Shown here one piece after another: positions 16,414 to 25,159 of a stretch of 64,000 bases of DNA. Location of the stretch: positions 8,757 to 72,756 of the forward strand of contig CBCPKK010000034.1 in the NCBI GenBank assembly GCA_965119215.1, read 5' to 3'. The position numbers were made by a program, and so were the translations under genes. Origin of the DNA: Buttiauxella sp965119215 (lineage in GTDB: Bacteria; Pseudomonadota; Gammaproteobacteria; Enterobacterales; Enterobacteriaceae). The notes beneath the pieces are model-generated. The model worked only from the letters and a program-made list of their open reading frames with translations. It had not been told where the DNA came from and made no database searches. The number at the start of each line of letters is the position of its first letter. The stretch's first letter is position 1.

Positions 16414-17187
16414 ATGGAAGCTTTGCTGGAACACTTTATCACTCAGTCAGTGGCTTACTCGCTTTTTGCGGTAATGCTGGTGGCTTTTCTGGAATCGCTG
16501 GCGCTGGTCGGGCTTATCCTTCCTGGCACAGTCATGATGGCGGGGCTTGGTGCGCTGATTGGCGGCGGGCAGGTGGGGTTTTATCACGCCTGGGCTGCGG
16601 GTATTATTGGTTGCCTGCTGGGCGACTGGATTTCGTTCTGGCTCGGGGGCCGCTTTAAAGGGCCACTGCATCGCTGGTCGTTTATGAAAAAGAACAAAGC
16701 GCTGCTGGATAAAACCGAGCACGCGCTGCACCAGCACAGCATGTTTACCATTCTGGTTGGCCGCTTTGTTGGCCCGACGCGCCCGCTGGTGCCGATGGTC
16801 GCAGGCATGTTAGATCTCCCCGTTTCTAAATTTATCATCCCAAATATTATTGGCTGCATCTTCTGGCCGCCGATCTATTTCCTGCCGGGGATTCTGGCGG
16901 GTGCGGCGATTGATATTCCTGCGGATATGCAAAGCAGCAGCTTTAAATGGCTGCTGCTGCTGGTGGCCCTGGTTATCTGGCTGGCGGCGTGGCTTTGTTG
17001 GCGCTGGTGGCGTAGCAGCAAAGCAGGCACTGACCGCTTAACGCAATACTTGCCGCGCACACGTTTGCATTGGTTAGCGCCATTAATGGCGGCGCTGGCA
17101 GTAGGCAGTTTTGTTGCGATCCAGATGCACCCGTTAATGCCGATTTACCGCACTATCCTTTGGAAAGTGCTCACCGGCCATGCTTAA
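16414..17187 (+). CDS. yabI: YabI, DedA-family inner-membrane protein
   Basis: 257 residues from ATG at 16414 (MEALLEHFITQS), matching the start of E. coli YabI (254); longer in-frame starts upstream lack support. DedA/SNARE-associated domain with several membrane segments and the conserved GDWISFWLG and GRFVGPTRPLVPMVAGM motifs carrying the arginines typical of the family. DedA proteins have been linked to lipid-carrier translocation and envelope homeostasis; the role of YabI is unsettled. It ends overlapping the stop of convergent thiQ by four bases. Confidence 0.94.
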   Translation: MEALLEHFITQSVAYSLFAVMLVAFLESLALVGLILPGTVMMAGLGALIGGGQVGFYHAWAAGIIGCLLGDWISFWLGGRFKGPLHRWSFMKKNKALLDKTEHALHQHSMFTILVGRFVGPTRPLVPMVAGMLDLPVSKFIIPNIIGCIFWPPIYFLPGILAGAAIDIPADMQSSSFKWLLLLVALVIWLAAWLCWRWWRSSKAGTDRLTQYLPRTRLHWLAPLMAALAVGSFVAIQMHPLMPIYRTILWKVLTGHA

Positions 17188-17882
17188 CGGCTGATACCTA
17201 ACAGTGCCGAGGCACTGGCTTCTCCGCTCAATAACGTTGCCGTGTCGCCATCCCAGGCGATGCGGCCATCGACCACCACCAGGCATCTTTGCGCAATTCG
17301 CGCCGCATCTTCAATACTGTGAGACACCATCAACAGCGTCAGTTGCTGCTGACGGCACAAGTCATCAAGCAACTGGAGCATTTCCTGGCGCAGCGCCGGA
17401 TCCAGCGCCGAGAACGGTTCATCCAGCAGCAGAATAGGTTGTTCGCGCACCAGACAGCGGGCGAGGGCGACACGCTGGCGCTGGCCGCCGGAAAGCTGCG
17501 ATGGCAGCCTGTCGAGCAAATCACTTATCGCCATTTGGCTGGCAATTTTCGTCAGGCGTTCTTGTTGCGTGGCATTGAGTTTAAGGCCGGGATTGAGCCC
17601 CAAACCAATGTTCTGGCGCACCGTTAAATGCGTGAAAAGATTGTTCTCCTGGAACAGCATCGACACCGGGCGTTGCGCCGGAGCGGTACGCGTATGGTCG
17701 TCGCCATGCAGCATAATCTGCCCACTGGCAGGAGCCAGAAAACCGGCAATCAAACTGAGCAGCGTACTTTTCCCCGCCCCGCTCGGCCCGAGCACCGCAA
17801 CGCGTTCTCCAGTGTTAATCTTCACGGAAAAGCGCATCGGCAAATGGTGATAAAGCCAGGTTACATCAGTCAGCGTTAGCAT
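17184..17882 (-). CDS. thiQ: ThiQ, ATPase of the thiamine/TPP ABC importer
   Basis: 232 residues from ATG at 17882 (MLTLTDVTWLYHHLP), the E. coli length. Walker A GPSGAGKST at 32-40, ABC signature LSGGQ at 130-134, Walker B ILLLDEP at 150-156, D-loop SALD and switch histidine in VSHS. It energises import of thiamine and thiamine phosphates with ThiP and ThiB. Its start lies 17 bases inside the end of thiP. Confidence 0.97.
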   Translation of the reverse strand: MLTLTDVTWLYHHLPMRFSVKINTGERVAVLGPSGAGKSTLLSLIAGFLAPASGQIMLHGDDHTRTAPAQRPVSMLFQENNLFTHLTVRQNIGLGLNPGLKLNATQQERLTKIASQMAISDLLDRLPSQLSGGQRQRVALARCLVREQPILLLDEPFSALDPALRQEMLQLLDDLCRQQQLTLLMVSHSIEDAARIAQRCLVVVDGRIAWDGDTATLLSGEASASALLGISR

Positions 17883-19476
17883 GGCGTCCCGGAAGTTTTT
17901 CAATCAATGTGAATAAAGCAAAGCACAGTACCAGCAGGATCAAGGCGGTTACGGCACCATCCTGGCTGCGATATGAACCAATTTGTTGATAGAGATAAAA
18001 CGGCAGCGTGCGGAAATCGTCATTACCAAACAGCGCCACCACGCCAAAATCACCAATCGACAGCACGCAGGCAAAAGCCAACGCCTGCGCCAGCGGGCGT
18101 TTGAGTGCGCGTAATTCAATGTAACGCAGGCGGTTTAAGCCGCTGATATTCAGCGACTGGCACAGTTTGTTATAGCGTTCCGCGACATCCAGCATCGGGT
18201 TTTCCAGCACTTTCAGCGCGTAAGGAATTGCCATCAGCGCATTGGTGAAAATCACAATGCCATCCGCCGATTGCGGTAAGCCCACGGTGTTGTTAAGCAG
18301 CAGGAAAAAGCCGGTCGCCAGCACAATACCGGGCATCGCCAGAATTAACATGCCGCTCAGTTCCAGTGCTTGCCCGGCTAACGCGCGGTTCCGCAGGCGC
18401 AATTCACGCGAACTCCACAGCAACATCATCGTGATGACCACGCAGATTAATCCGGCACCCACGGCAATTCTTAATGAGGTGAACAGCGCCTGCCAGAGAA
18501 TCGGCTGCGACAACACCGTGTTAAAACCACTATTGATGCCATCAATGATTACCGCCAGAAGCGGGGGCAATAACAGCAGCAGTGCGAGCGAAATTAACAG
18601 CCCGTCGCACAGTTTGCGGCGCAGATTATCTTGCGGATCACGCCAGCCTTGCATCTGGCTGATACCCGCGGGAATCGTTTTGCTCAGGCGCTGGCTCATT
18701 AACACCAGACCCAAACAGCAAACCATTTGTACCAGTGCGAGCAATGCCGCACGAGCGGGATCGTAGTCGTAACTTAGCGCCTGAAAAATAGCCAGTTCGA
18801 TGGTGGTCGCCTGCGGCCCACCGCCCAGCGAAAGCACGGTGGCAAAACTTGCGAAACAAAGCATGAAAATCAGGGCGGCAGCAGGAAGGATCTGGCGGCG
18901 CAGCCACGGCCATTCGACAAAACGGAAGAAATTCCATCCCTGCATCCCAAGCTGGGCGGCAACCTGGCGTTGTTCACTGGGGATGTTTTCTAATGCCTGG
19001 AGTAACAGGCGTGTCGCCATCGGCATGTTGAAAAAGACGTGTGCTAATAAAATGCCTTTTAAACCGTACGGTGAAAACGACCACTCGATTCCCAGCCAGG
19101 CACACAAAGAGGCCAGCCAGCCTTCGCGCCCGTACACCGTAAGAATACCGAATACTGCCACCAGCACCGGCAAAACCAGCGTCATGGCGCAAAGACGTAA
19201 TAACGCTAAACGGCCAGGAAAACGGCGGCGATAAAGCGCCCTGGCAAGAAAGATCGCCGGGAATACGGAAAGGGCAGCCGAGAGAAACGCCTGCCAGAAA
19301 GAGAAACGCAGCACGTGCCACAAATAGCTATCCAGCACCAATGCGCGGATATCCGTTTGCGGCGCGTTAAACCACAGCGCTATAAAAGCCGCCAGGGCTA
19401 CAGCCACCACGAGTGTGGAAGCCAATAGCCCTGGGAACAACCAGCCGGGAATTAGCGGCTGACGGCGCGTTGCCAT
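17866..19476 (-). CDS. thiP: ThiP, permease of the thiamine/TPP ABC importer
   Basis: 536 residues, the length of E. coli ThiP. About twelve membrane segments arranged as two fused permease halves, each with an EAA-type coupling loop (EQRQVAAQLGMQGWNFFRFVE in the first, AERYNKLCQSLNISGLNR in the second). It forms the inner-membrane channel. It overlaps thiB by 25 bases and thiQ by 17, showing a tightly coupled operon. Confidence 0.97.
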   Translation of the reverse strand: MATRRQPLIPGWLFPGLLASTLVVAVALAAFIALWFNAPQTDIRALVLDSYLWHVLRFSFWQAFLSAALSVFPAIFLARALYRRRFPGRLALLRLCAMTLVLPVLVAVFGILTVYGREGWLASLCAWLGIEWSFSPYGLKGILLAHVFFNMPMATRLLLQALENIPSEQRQVAAQLGMQGWNFFRFVEWPWLRRQILPAAALIFMLCFASFATVLSLGGGPQATTIELAIFQALSYDYDPARAALLALVQMVCCLGLVLMSQRLSKTIPAGISQMQGWRDPQDNLRRKLCDGLLISLALLLLLPPLLAVIIDGINSGFNTVLSQPILWQALFTSLRIAVGAGLICVVITMMLLWSSRELRLRNRALAGQALELSGMLILAMPGIVLATGFFLLLNNTVGLPQSADGIVIFTNALMAIPYALKVLENPMLDVAERYNKLCQSLNISGLNRLRYIELRALKRPLAQALAFACVLSIGDFGVVALFGNDDFRTLPFYLYQQIGSYRSQDGAVTALILLVLCFALFTLIEKLPGRHANAD

Positions 19477-20435
19477 TCGCTAATCCAGTTGGCGCGTTGT
19501 TTAGAAACGTCTTGTGCACTGTATTCCAGCGTAGTCTGCGGTTTAACTAACCCGTTAAACCCTTCAGGCAATTTCACATCGGTAACCGGGTACATCCAGT
19601 TGCCCGTTGGGATGGTGTTCTGGAAGCCTGGAGAGGTGATGAATTTCATGAACTTTTCAGCAAGCTCAGGCTGCTTGCTGGACGCTAAACGGCCCGCAAC
19701 TTCGACCTGCAAATAATGCCCTTCGCTGAAATTTGCCGCCGCGTAGTTATCTTTCTTCTCTTCAATGATGTGGTACGCCGGAGAAGTGGTGTAGCTCATT
19801 ACCAAATCGCCTTCCCCTTTCAGGAACAGGCCATAGGCTTCAGACCAGCCTTTGGTTACGGTGACGGTTTTCTTCGCCAGTTTCTGCCACGCTTCTGGCG
19901 CTTTATCGCCATACACTTTTTGCATCCACAACAGCAGCCCCAGGCCTGGCGTACTGGTGCGTGGGTCCTGATAAATCACCTTCCATTTCTGGTCGCTTTC
20001 GACCAGTTCTTTCAGGCTTTTTGGCGGGTTTTTCAGTTTGTTTTTATCGTACACAAAGGCGAAGTAGCCGTAATCGAATGGCACGAAGGTGTTGTTATTC
20101 CAGCCGCCTGGGATTTTCAGATTGCTCGTTTCTACATTGCTCGGTGCAAACAGTTTGGTTTGCGCTGCCGCTTCTAACAGATTGTTATCCAGCCCTAAAA
20201 CCACATCAGCCTTACTATTTTTACCTTCCATACGCAGACGGTTAAGCAAGGAAACACCATCTTCCAGCGCGACGAATTTCAGCTCGCAATTGCAGTCAGC
20301 TTCAAAGGCTTTTTTTACCGCAGGGCCTGGGCCCCAGTCGGCGGCAAAGGAGTCGTAGGTATAAACAGTCAGCAGGGGTTTTGCGAAAACAGGGGCTGCG
20401 ATGAGCGCCAGTAACGGCAGGAATTTTTTGAACAC
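19452..20435 (-). CDS. thiB: ThiB, periplasmic thiamine-binding protein
   Basis: 327 residues, as in E. coli (also called TbpA). Signal peptide about 18 residues (ending APVFA before KPLLTVYTYDSF), then a type 2 periplasmic binding fold. The start is GTG at 20435 with GAGG six bases before it. It captures thiamine, TMP and TPP for ThiPQ. It is the first gene of thiBPQ, directly downstream of a TPP riboswitch. Confidence 0.97.
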   Translation of the reverse strand: MFKKFLPLLALIAAPVFAKPLLTVYTYDSFAADWGPGPAVKKAFEADCNCELKFVALEDGVSLLNRLRMEGKNSKADVVLGLDNNLLEAAAQTKLFAPSNVETSNLKIPGGWNNNTFVPFDYGYFAFVYDKNKLKNPPKSLKELVESDQKWKVIYQDPRTSTPGLGLLLWMQKVYGDKAPEAWQKLAKKTVTVTKGWSEAYGLFLKGEGDLVMSYTTSPAYHIIEEKKDNYAAANFSEGHYLQVEVAGRLASSKQPELAEKFMKFITSPGFQNTIPTGNWMYPVTDVKLPEGFNGLVKPQTTLEYSAQDVSKQRANWISEWQRAVSR

Positions 20436-20480
20436 TTTGCACCTCTTGGAATTAGGGGTGGCAAAGGACTTTGAGAATTG

Positions 20481-20565
20481 AGCCCCAAATCCCTTCGCCG
20501 GCGTTATCCGGATCAGGTTCGACGGGTATTATCTCAGCCAGACTTTCGTCTTAGCACCCCGTTGA
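20481..20565 (-). ncRNA. TPP riboswitch (THI element) controlling thiBPQ
   Basis: On the reverse strand the leader reads GGGGTGCT near 20560, then GGCTGAGA, ACCCG, and GAACCTGATCCGGATAA, then GCCGGCGAAGGGA. All the invariant THI-box segments of the TPP aptamer are in the right order, with closing arms GGGG/CCCC. The thiB ribosome-binding site lies about 40 bases beyond the 3' end, and no T-run terminator is seen, so control of translation initiation is likely. Confidence 0.96.
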
Positions 20566-20607
20566 GAACGCGTGCATTGTAGTGATTTTGTGAATGATGC
20601 GAAAGAT

Positions 20608-22266
20608 CTATGGTTCAGGTGGCGCAAACCAGGCTGATTTAAAATCGAACCATCCCAACGTGTTCATCCTCACACCGCGCATACTACGTTGCCCTTCAAT
20701 GCGCAGCCAGTGGTGAATCAGCGGCAAAATATCATTATTTTCAACGCGATTCTGGCACCATTCAGGCAGAGAAAGCTCGCCGTTATGCCATTTACGGGTA
20801 TCTGTTTCCCAGTCAATCGCAATACATTTTTGAATCAGCGGTACTTCATAAAGATGAGAATAGAGGGAAAACTCCAGCGGCAGGGTGAAGTTTGCACTGT
20901 TGAGCCAGATATCGCTCTCGGCGTCGCCCTGATGCCACTCCTCATAACTGACTTCCTGCACGATAAGTTTAATGCCGTGGCGAGCCAGCAACTGCTCCAT
21001 AACTTTACTGATAGCCCGATGTTCCACGTGATCGCGATAAAACGTCAGCGTCACCGTTTCAAGACCAGCAGGCTTTTCGAGTACCGGCTGTGGGCGCGTA
21101 TGGTGCCAGCGCGGGAGTAATCCGTAAGCCGGGAACCAGTATTGCTGGTGTTGCTCACCCGCGCTATAAAGTAGATGAATAGGTGCCAAAACGTGGCTCA
21201 TCCAGCGGCGGACTTCGCTATTGCTGCCAGATTTTGAGCGGCTATCAAATAAAATGTAGTAACACCCTTCTTCAAGGCGGCTTTCGACGGCTTTTTCACT
21301 GTCGGGCATACCGGACAGTTGTACGGCACAACTGACTTCCTCGCCAATTTCCGGCAGCACCCAGAAATTAACTTCATCAATCAGTGCGCGATAACCAAAG
21401 TAATCATCGTAAGCCTGAATTTTCAGCTGGTTATTGTTGTTTCGCACCACAGAATACGGGCCGGAACCCACTGGCTGGCGGGCAAAATGGCTCAGGGTTT
21501 GCCATTCGCGCGGTAGAATCATCGCGTTAACGCTGCCAAGCAGCCACGGAAGCCAGTTGTCAGGTTGAGAAAGCGTGATATCCAGCGTCCATGCGGTAGG
21601 AGAAGTGATTTGCGTGATGTGCGAATAAAGCGGCAGCGCGTTGATACGCTGCAAAGATGTCATCACATCCAGCATGTCCAGCTCGCGGCCATGATGAAAA
21701 TGAACGCCTGGGCGAAGATAAAAACGCCAGTGTAATGGGGAAATTTGCTGCCAGTGATGGGCAATATCTGCTTCCAGTTCCCCATTTTCCTCATTTATGC
21801 GGATTAAGCCGCTGAAAATTTGCCGGGCAATATGGGTTTCAGAACGGCGTAAGGCTGAGCCAGGCAACAGATTCAGCAGTGGGCGATAGTAGAGCACGCG
21901 AAGAATATGCCGCCCCTGTCGGAAGCTGCGCCCGAGATGGGAGATCAGCATCTGGCGCACTGCGGCTTTATCGCCAACGATCTGCACCAGTTGATCAATA
22001 CGATCCTGCTCGAGAAGATCTTCTGCCCGCTGTTGCTGGAGCGCAAGGCCGGTATACAGAAACTCAAGCTTTGATCGCTTGCCACGCCCGGCTTCGGCTT
22101 TCCAGCTTAGCCAGCCATTTTCCTGCATCGCACTGAGTAACGTACGCATATGGCGACGGGAGCAATTGAGCAGCTCGGCCAAATCATTCAACGTCGTTTC
22201 TTGCGGCTTTCCTTCATAGGATTGCCACAAGCGGATGAACTGTTGCTGCAAACGTGCTGACGACAT
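20608..22266 (-). CDS. sgrR: SgrR, activator of the sugar-phosphate stress small RNA SgrS
   Basis: 552 residues (E. coli 551). An N-terminal winged helix-turn-helix (about residues 1-110; LNDLAELLNCSRRHMRTLL) is fused to a periplasmic-binding-protein-like domain that senses the signal of glucose-phosphate stress. In E. coli it activates sgrS and represses itself. The divergent spacing of 67 bp to the predicted sgrS start is right for a shared control region. Confidence 0.96.
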   Translation of the reverse strand: MSSARLQQQFIRLWQSYEGKPQETTLNDLAELLNCSRRHMRTLLSAMQENGWLSWKAEAGRGKRSKLEFLYTGLALQQQRAEDLLEQDRIDQLVQIVGDKAAVRQMLISHLGRSFRQGRHILRVLYYRPLLNLLPGSALRRSETHIARQIFSGLIRINEENGELEADIAHHWQQISPLHWRFYLRPGVHFHHGRELDMLDVMTSLQRINALPLYSHITQITSPTAWTLDITLSQPDNWLPWLLGSVNAMILPREWQTLSHFARQPVGSGPYSVVRNNNNQLKIQAYDDYFGYRALIDEVNFWVLPEIGEEVSCAVQLSGMPDSEKAVESRLEEGCYYILFDSRSKSGSNSEVRRWMSHVLAPIHLLYSAGEQHQQYWFPAYGLLPRWHHTRPQPVLEKPAGLETVTLTFYRDHVEHRAISKVMEQLLARHGIKLIVQEVSYEEWHQGDAESDIWLNSANFTLPLEFSLYSHLYEVPLIQKCIAIDWETDTRKWHNGELSLPEWCQNRVENNDILPLIHHWLRIEGQRSMRGVRMNTLGWFDFKSAWFAPPEP

Positions 22267-22354
22267 AAAAGAGGAACTCCCGACAGAAACTCATCAATTT
22301 AACTTTCCTCATATTACGCCAATAATCATCAACGATGAAAGCGAGGAGGTACAT

Positions 22355-22516
22355 ATGAAACGGTCGCCAGTGGTTAAGTTTTATCAACAGTATTTTGCCG
22401 CAACACAAAGTGTTTCTGCTGGATGGCTGGCTCGCCTGAAAGCCGAGCAACGTCTGAGAATGCTCGAAGACTTGATGCAGTGGGAGATAACCTCTCAAGT
22501 GACCGAAAAGCACTAA
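22355..22516 (+). CDS. sgrT: SgrT, small protein inhibitor of glucose transport
   Basis: 53 residues from ATG at 22355, with the excellent Shine-Dalgarno GAGGAGG just before it. The core FYQQYFAATQ and RLRMLEDLMQWE match E. coli SgrT (FYQHYFTAT, RLTMLEGLMQW), with a longer C-terminus here. SgrT inhibits the PtsG glucose permease post-translationally. It is encoded inside SgrS, upstream of the ERIC insertion, so its reading frame is intact. Confidence 0.92.
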   Translation: MKRSPVVKFYQQYFAATQSVSAGWLARLKAEQRLRMLEDLMQWEITSQVTEKH

Positions 22517-22523
22517 CTCGCCG

Positions 22524-22646
22524 TACCCGTCATACTTCAAGTTGTGGGGGTGTTGGCTGCACTTACTCACCCCAGTCACTTACTTTAGTAAGCTCCTGGG
22601 GATTCGTAAGTTTGCCGCCTACCCACAACTCGAATTATTTTGGGTA
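22524..22646. repeat. ERIC (IRU) palindromic repeat inside sgrS
   Basis: The 123-bp element contains the ERIC hallmarks: terminal GTCATACTTCAAGTTG and CAACTCGAATTATTTTGGG, and the central palindrome CCCCAGTCACTTACTT / AAGCTCCTGGGGATTC that ERIC-PCR primers target. It is bounded by TA on each side (22524-22525 and 22645-22646), the usual ERIC target. It lies wholly within the predicted SgrS transcript. Confidence 0.93.
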
Positions 22647-22764
22647 TACATCATGTGTGACTGAGAATTGGTGGTTTTCACCTGGCCAGCAGATTATTAC
22701 TGCTGGCTTTTTTAGTTTATGCTTTGCGCACTTAACGTACGCTCGAGCAAAAGGATCTCTCTGC

Positions 22765-23943
22765 ATGGCCTGGTTTCTGACAAAAAGACGACGCCTAAAT
22801 CCGGTGTACGCTGCATTTATGATCGTCGCCTTCATGATGGGGATTGCCGGAGCACTTCAGGCTCCCACTCTTAGCCTGTTTTTAACGCGTGAAGTACAGG
22901 TGCGGCCGTTCTGGGTAGGGCTGTTTTACACCGTCAATGCCATCGCCGGTATTTTGGTGAGCCTGGCACTGGCGAAGCGTTCAGATAACCGGGGCGACAG
23001 GCGCAAGCTGATTATGGTGTGCTGTGCCATGGCCGTGGCAAACTGCATTTTGTTTGCTTTTAACCGCCATTATCTGACGTTAATTACCATTGGCGTCATG
23101 TTCGCTTCAATTGCTAACACCGCAATGCCGCAGATTTTTGCTCTTGCACGCGAATATGCCGACAGCTCCGCGCGTGAAGTGGTGATGTTCAGCTCGATAA
23201 TGCGTGCGCAGTTGTCGCTTGCCTGGGTCATTGGCCCGCCGTTGTCGTTCATGCTGGCGTTAAATTACGGCTTCACCACTATGTTTCTTATTGCTGCGGG
23301 GATATTTGTTATCTCGCTGGCGCTAATTTTCTTCGCGCTCCCCTCGGTCAGCAGGATTGAGCAGCCAGCGGATCTAGCGCTGACTCAGGTCAGTGGCTGG
23401 AAAGATAAAAATGTGCGTATGCTGTTCATTGCCTCGATGCTGATGTGGACATGCAACACCATGTACATCATTGATATGCCGCTATGGGTGAGCAGTGATT
23501 TAGGGCTGCCGGAGTCACTGGCAGGGCTGTTGATGGGAACGGCTGCAGGGCTTGAAATCCCAGCGATGATCCTCGCGGGCTACTACGTAAAACGCTTTGG
23601 TAAACGCCGCATGATGGTGATTGCGGTGGCTGCGGGCGTGCTGTTCTACGTTGGTCTGATTATGTTCCACAGCCGCACGGCGTTGATACTGCTCCAGCTA
23701 TTTAACGCGGTATTTATTGGGATTGTCGCCGGTATCGGCATGCTGTGGTTCCAGGATTTAATGCCCGGCAGGCCTGGTTCGGCGACCACTCTGTTTACCA
23801 ATAGTATTTCGACGGGCGTGATTCTGGCAGGGGTTTTACAAGGGGCTTTGGCGGAGAGTTTCGGACACCATTCGGTGTACTGGTTGATTGCCGGGCTTTC
23901 GGTGCTGGCGCTGATTCTGACCAGTAGAGTGAAGAATATTTAA
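22765..23943 (+). CDS. setA: SetA, sugar efflux transporter (MFS)
   Basis: 392 residues from ATG at 22765 (MAWFLTKRRRLNPVYAAF), the E. coli length, with AAGGA upstream. The frame is open further upstream but runs through the SgrS terminator. Twelve predicted membrane helices; conserved ALQAPTLSLFL, REYADSSAREVVMFSSIMRAQLS (in part) and GKRRMMVIAVA segments. SetA exports glucosides, lactose and analogues. In E. coli sgrS reads through into setA at stress. In K-12 leuD lies downstream; here hemW does. Confidence 0.96.
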   Translation: MAWFLTKRRRLNPVYAAFMIVAFMMGIAGALQAPTLSLFLTREVQVRPFWVGLFYTVNAIAGILVSLALAKRSDNRGDRRKLIMVCCAMAVANCILFAFNRHYLTLITIGVMFASIANTAMPQIFALAREYADSSAREVVMFSSIMRAQLSLAWVIGPPLSFMLALNYGFTTMFLIAAGIFVISLALIFFALPSVSRIEQPADLALTQVSGWKDKNVRMLFIASMLMWTCNTMYIIDMPLWVSSDLGLPESLAGLLMGTAAGLEIPAMILAGYYVKRFGKRRMMVIAVAAGVLFYVGLIMFHSRTALILLQLFNAVFIGIVAGIGMLWFQDLMPGRPGSATTLFTNSISTGVILAGVLQGALAESFGHHSVYWLIAGLSVLALILTSRVKNI

Positions 23944-23951
23944 TGACTGTC

Positions 23952-24016
23952 GGATGTCGCTGCGCTAATCCGACCTAATAAAATCAGTTGTAGGGTGGAT
24001 TAGCGCAGCGACATCC
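23952..24016. repeat. Perfect 20-bp inverted repeat at the setA-hemW junction
   Basis: GGATGTCGCTGCGCTAATCC (23952-23971) and its exact reverse complement (23997-24016) flank a 25-base spacer, followed outward by partial extension (TC/CCACC). It lies between the convergent ends of setA and hemW and could act as a bidirectional hairpin. It also marks the change in gene order relative to K-12. Confidence 0.85.
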
Positions 24017-24022
24017 ACCAAT

Positions 24023-25159
24023 TTATTCAGCCAAAAACAGCTCCAGCAGCGAGTTCAGGAACAGTTTTCCGTGCTCGGTTATCTGCCAGTATTCTGGCGT
24101 TTCTACCAGATAGTTTTTAGCCATCGCTTCATCTAGCTGCGCGCGAATCACGGATTCATCCAGCCCGGTATACAGGCTAAATTCATTGCGTGGCGCGGCT
24201 TCCAGCAAACGGAAACGGTTCATAAAGAATTCGAACGGCTTATCGGCTTGTTCCACATCGTGCTGACGGTCGAGATATTTCCCTTCCATATATCCGCGTG
24301 GATGGCGCGTTTTAGCGGTGCGCAGAATACGCCCGTCTTCGAACGTCACTTTGCCATGCGCACCACAACCAATTCCCAGATAGTCGCCAAAGCGCCAGTA
24401 ATTCAGGTTGTGTTGGCACTGATAGCCCGGTTTCGCATAGGCTGAGGTTTCGTATTGCTGATAGCCCGCCGCGGTCAGTAATTTATCGCCTTGCTCGAAA
24501 ATATCCCACAGCGCGTCGTCGTCCGGTAATTTTGGCGGACGCGAGCTGAACAATGTGTTCGGTTCAATCGTCAGCTGATACCAGGAAAGATGCGGAGGAT
24601 TCAGCTCAATAGCCTGGCGCAAATCGTCCAGCGCTTCTTCAAGCGATTGATCCGGCAGGCCGTGCATCAAATCCAGATTGAAACTGCGCAGGCCTAATCC
24701 GCTCGCCAGGTTGGCTGCACGTTTCGCTTCACCAGAGTCGTGAATACGACCCAGGCGTTTGAGTTTTGTCTCGCTGAAACTCTGCACGCCGATGGAAATG
24801 CGGTTCACACCGGCACGCTGATAACTCACGAAACGGTCTGCTTCCACCGTTCCGGGGTTGGCTTCCATCGTGATTTCCGCATCAGCGGCTAACGGCAGGC
24901 GGGCACGCACACCGTCGAGCAGATTTTGCATCGCTTCGCCTGAAAGCAGGCTCGGCGTACCGCCACCAATAAAGATGGTCTTTATTTCACGTCCTTGTGC
25001 CATTGGCGCGTCGTTATCCAGATCGCGCAGCAGGTGGGCGACATACTCGTCGTGCGGAACGTCGCCTTTAAGTGCATGAGAATTGAAGTCACAGTAGGGG
25101 CACTTCTGCACGCACCACGGGATGTGAATATAGAGACTTAGTGGTGGCAAATTAGCCAT
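24023..25159 (-). CDS. hemW: HemW, heme chaperone (radical-SAM, HemN-like)
   Basis: 378 residues, as in E. coli (formerly YggW). Radical SAM cluster motif CVQKCPYC with cysteines 16, 20 and 23, followed by the SAM-binding GGGTPS motif and a C-terminal HemN-like domain. It is related to oxygen-independent coproporphyrinogen oxidase but acts in heme delivery. It is last in the operon yggS-yggT-yggU-rdgB-hemW and overlaps rdgB by eight bases. Confidence 0.95.
   Translation of the reverse strand: MANLPPLSLYIHIPWCVQKCPYCDFNSHALKGDVPHDEYVAHLLRDLDNDAPMAQGREIKTIFIGGGTPSLLSGEAMQNLLDGVRARLPLAADAEITMEANPGTVEADRFVSYQRAGVNRISIGVQSFSETKLKRLGRIHDSGEAKRAANLASGLGLRSFNLDLMHGLPDQSLEEALDDLRQAIELNPPHLSWYQLTIEPNTLFSSRPPKLPDDDALWDIFEQGDKLLTAAGYQQYETSAYAKPGYQCQHNLNYWRFGDYLGIGCGAHGKVTFEDGRILRTAKTRHPRGYMEGKYLDRQHDVEQADKPFEFFMNRFRLLEAAPRNEFSLYTGLDESVIRAQLDEAMAKNYLVETPEYWQITEHGKLFLNSLLELFLAE

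Larger units (their letters stand above)
22334..22713 (+). ncRNA. sgrS: SgrS small RNA (glucose-phosphate stress), enlarged by an ERIC element
   Basis: The predicted 5' end GATGAA at 22334 matches the E. coli SgrS start. The sgrT frame follows, and the 3' part carries GTGTGACTGAGAATTGGTG (22655-22673), one base different from the E. coli ptsG-pairing seed. A small hairpin GGTG/CACC comes next, then a terminator with stem GCCAGCAG (22685-22692)/CTGCTGGC (22700-22707) and six T. Total length is about 380 nt against 227 in E. coli. Most of the excess is an ERIC repeat between sgrT and the seed. Confidence 0.93.

Noticed and set aside
22423..22764. N-terminal extension of setA upstream of 22765
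   Set aside because: It runs in another frame through sgrT, the ERIC repeat and the SgrS terminator; the start at 22765 gives exactly the E. coli SetA length and has a ribosome-binding site.
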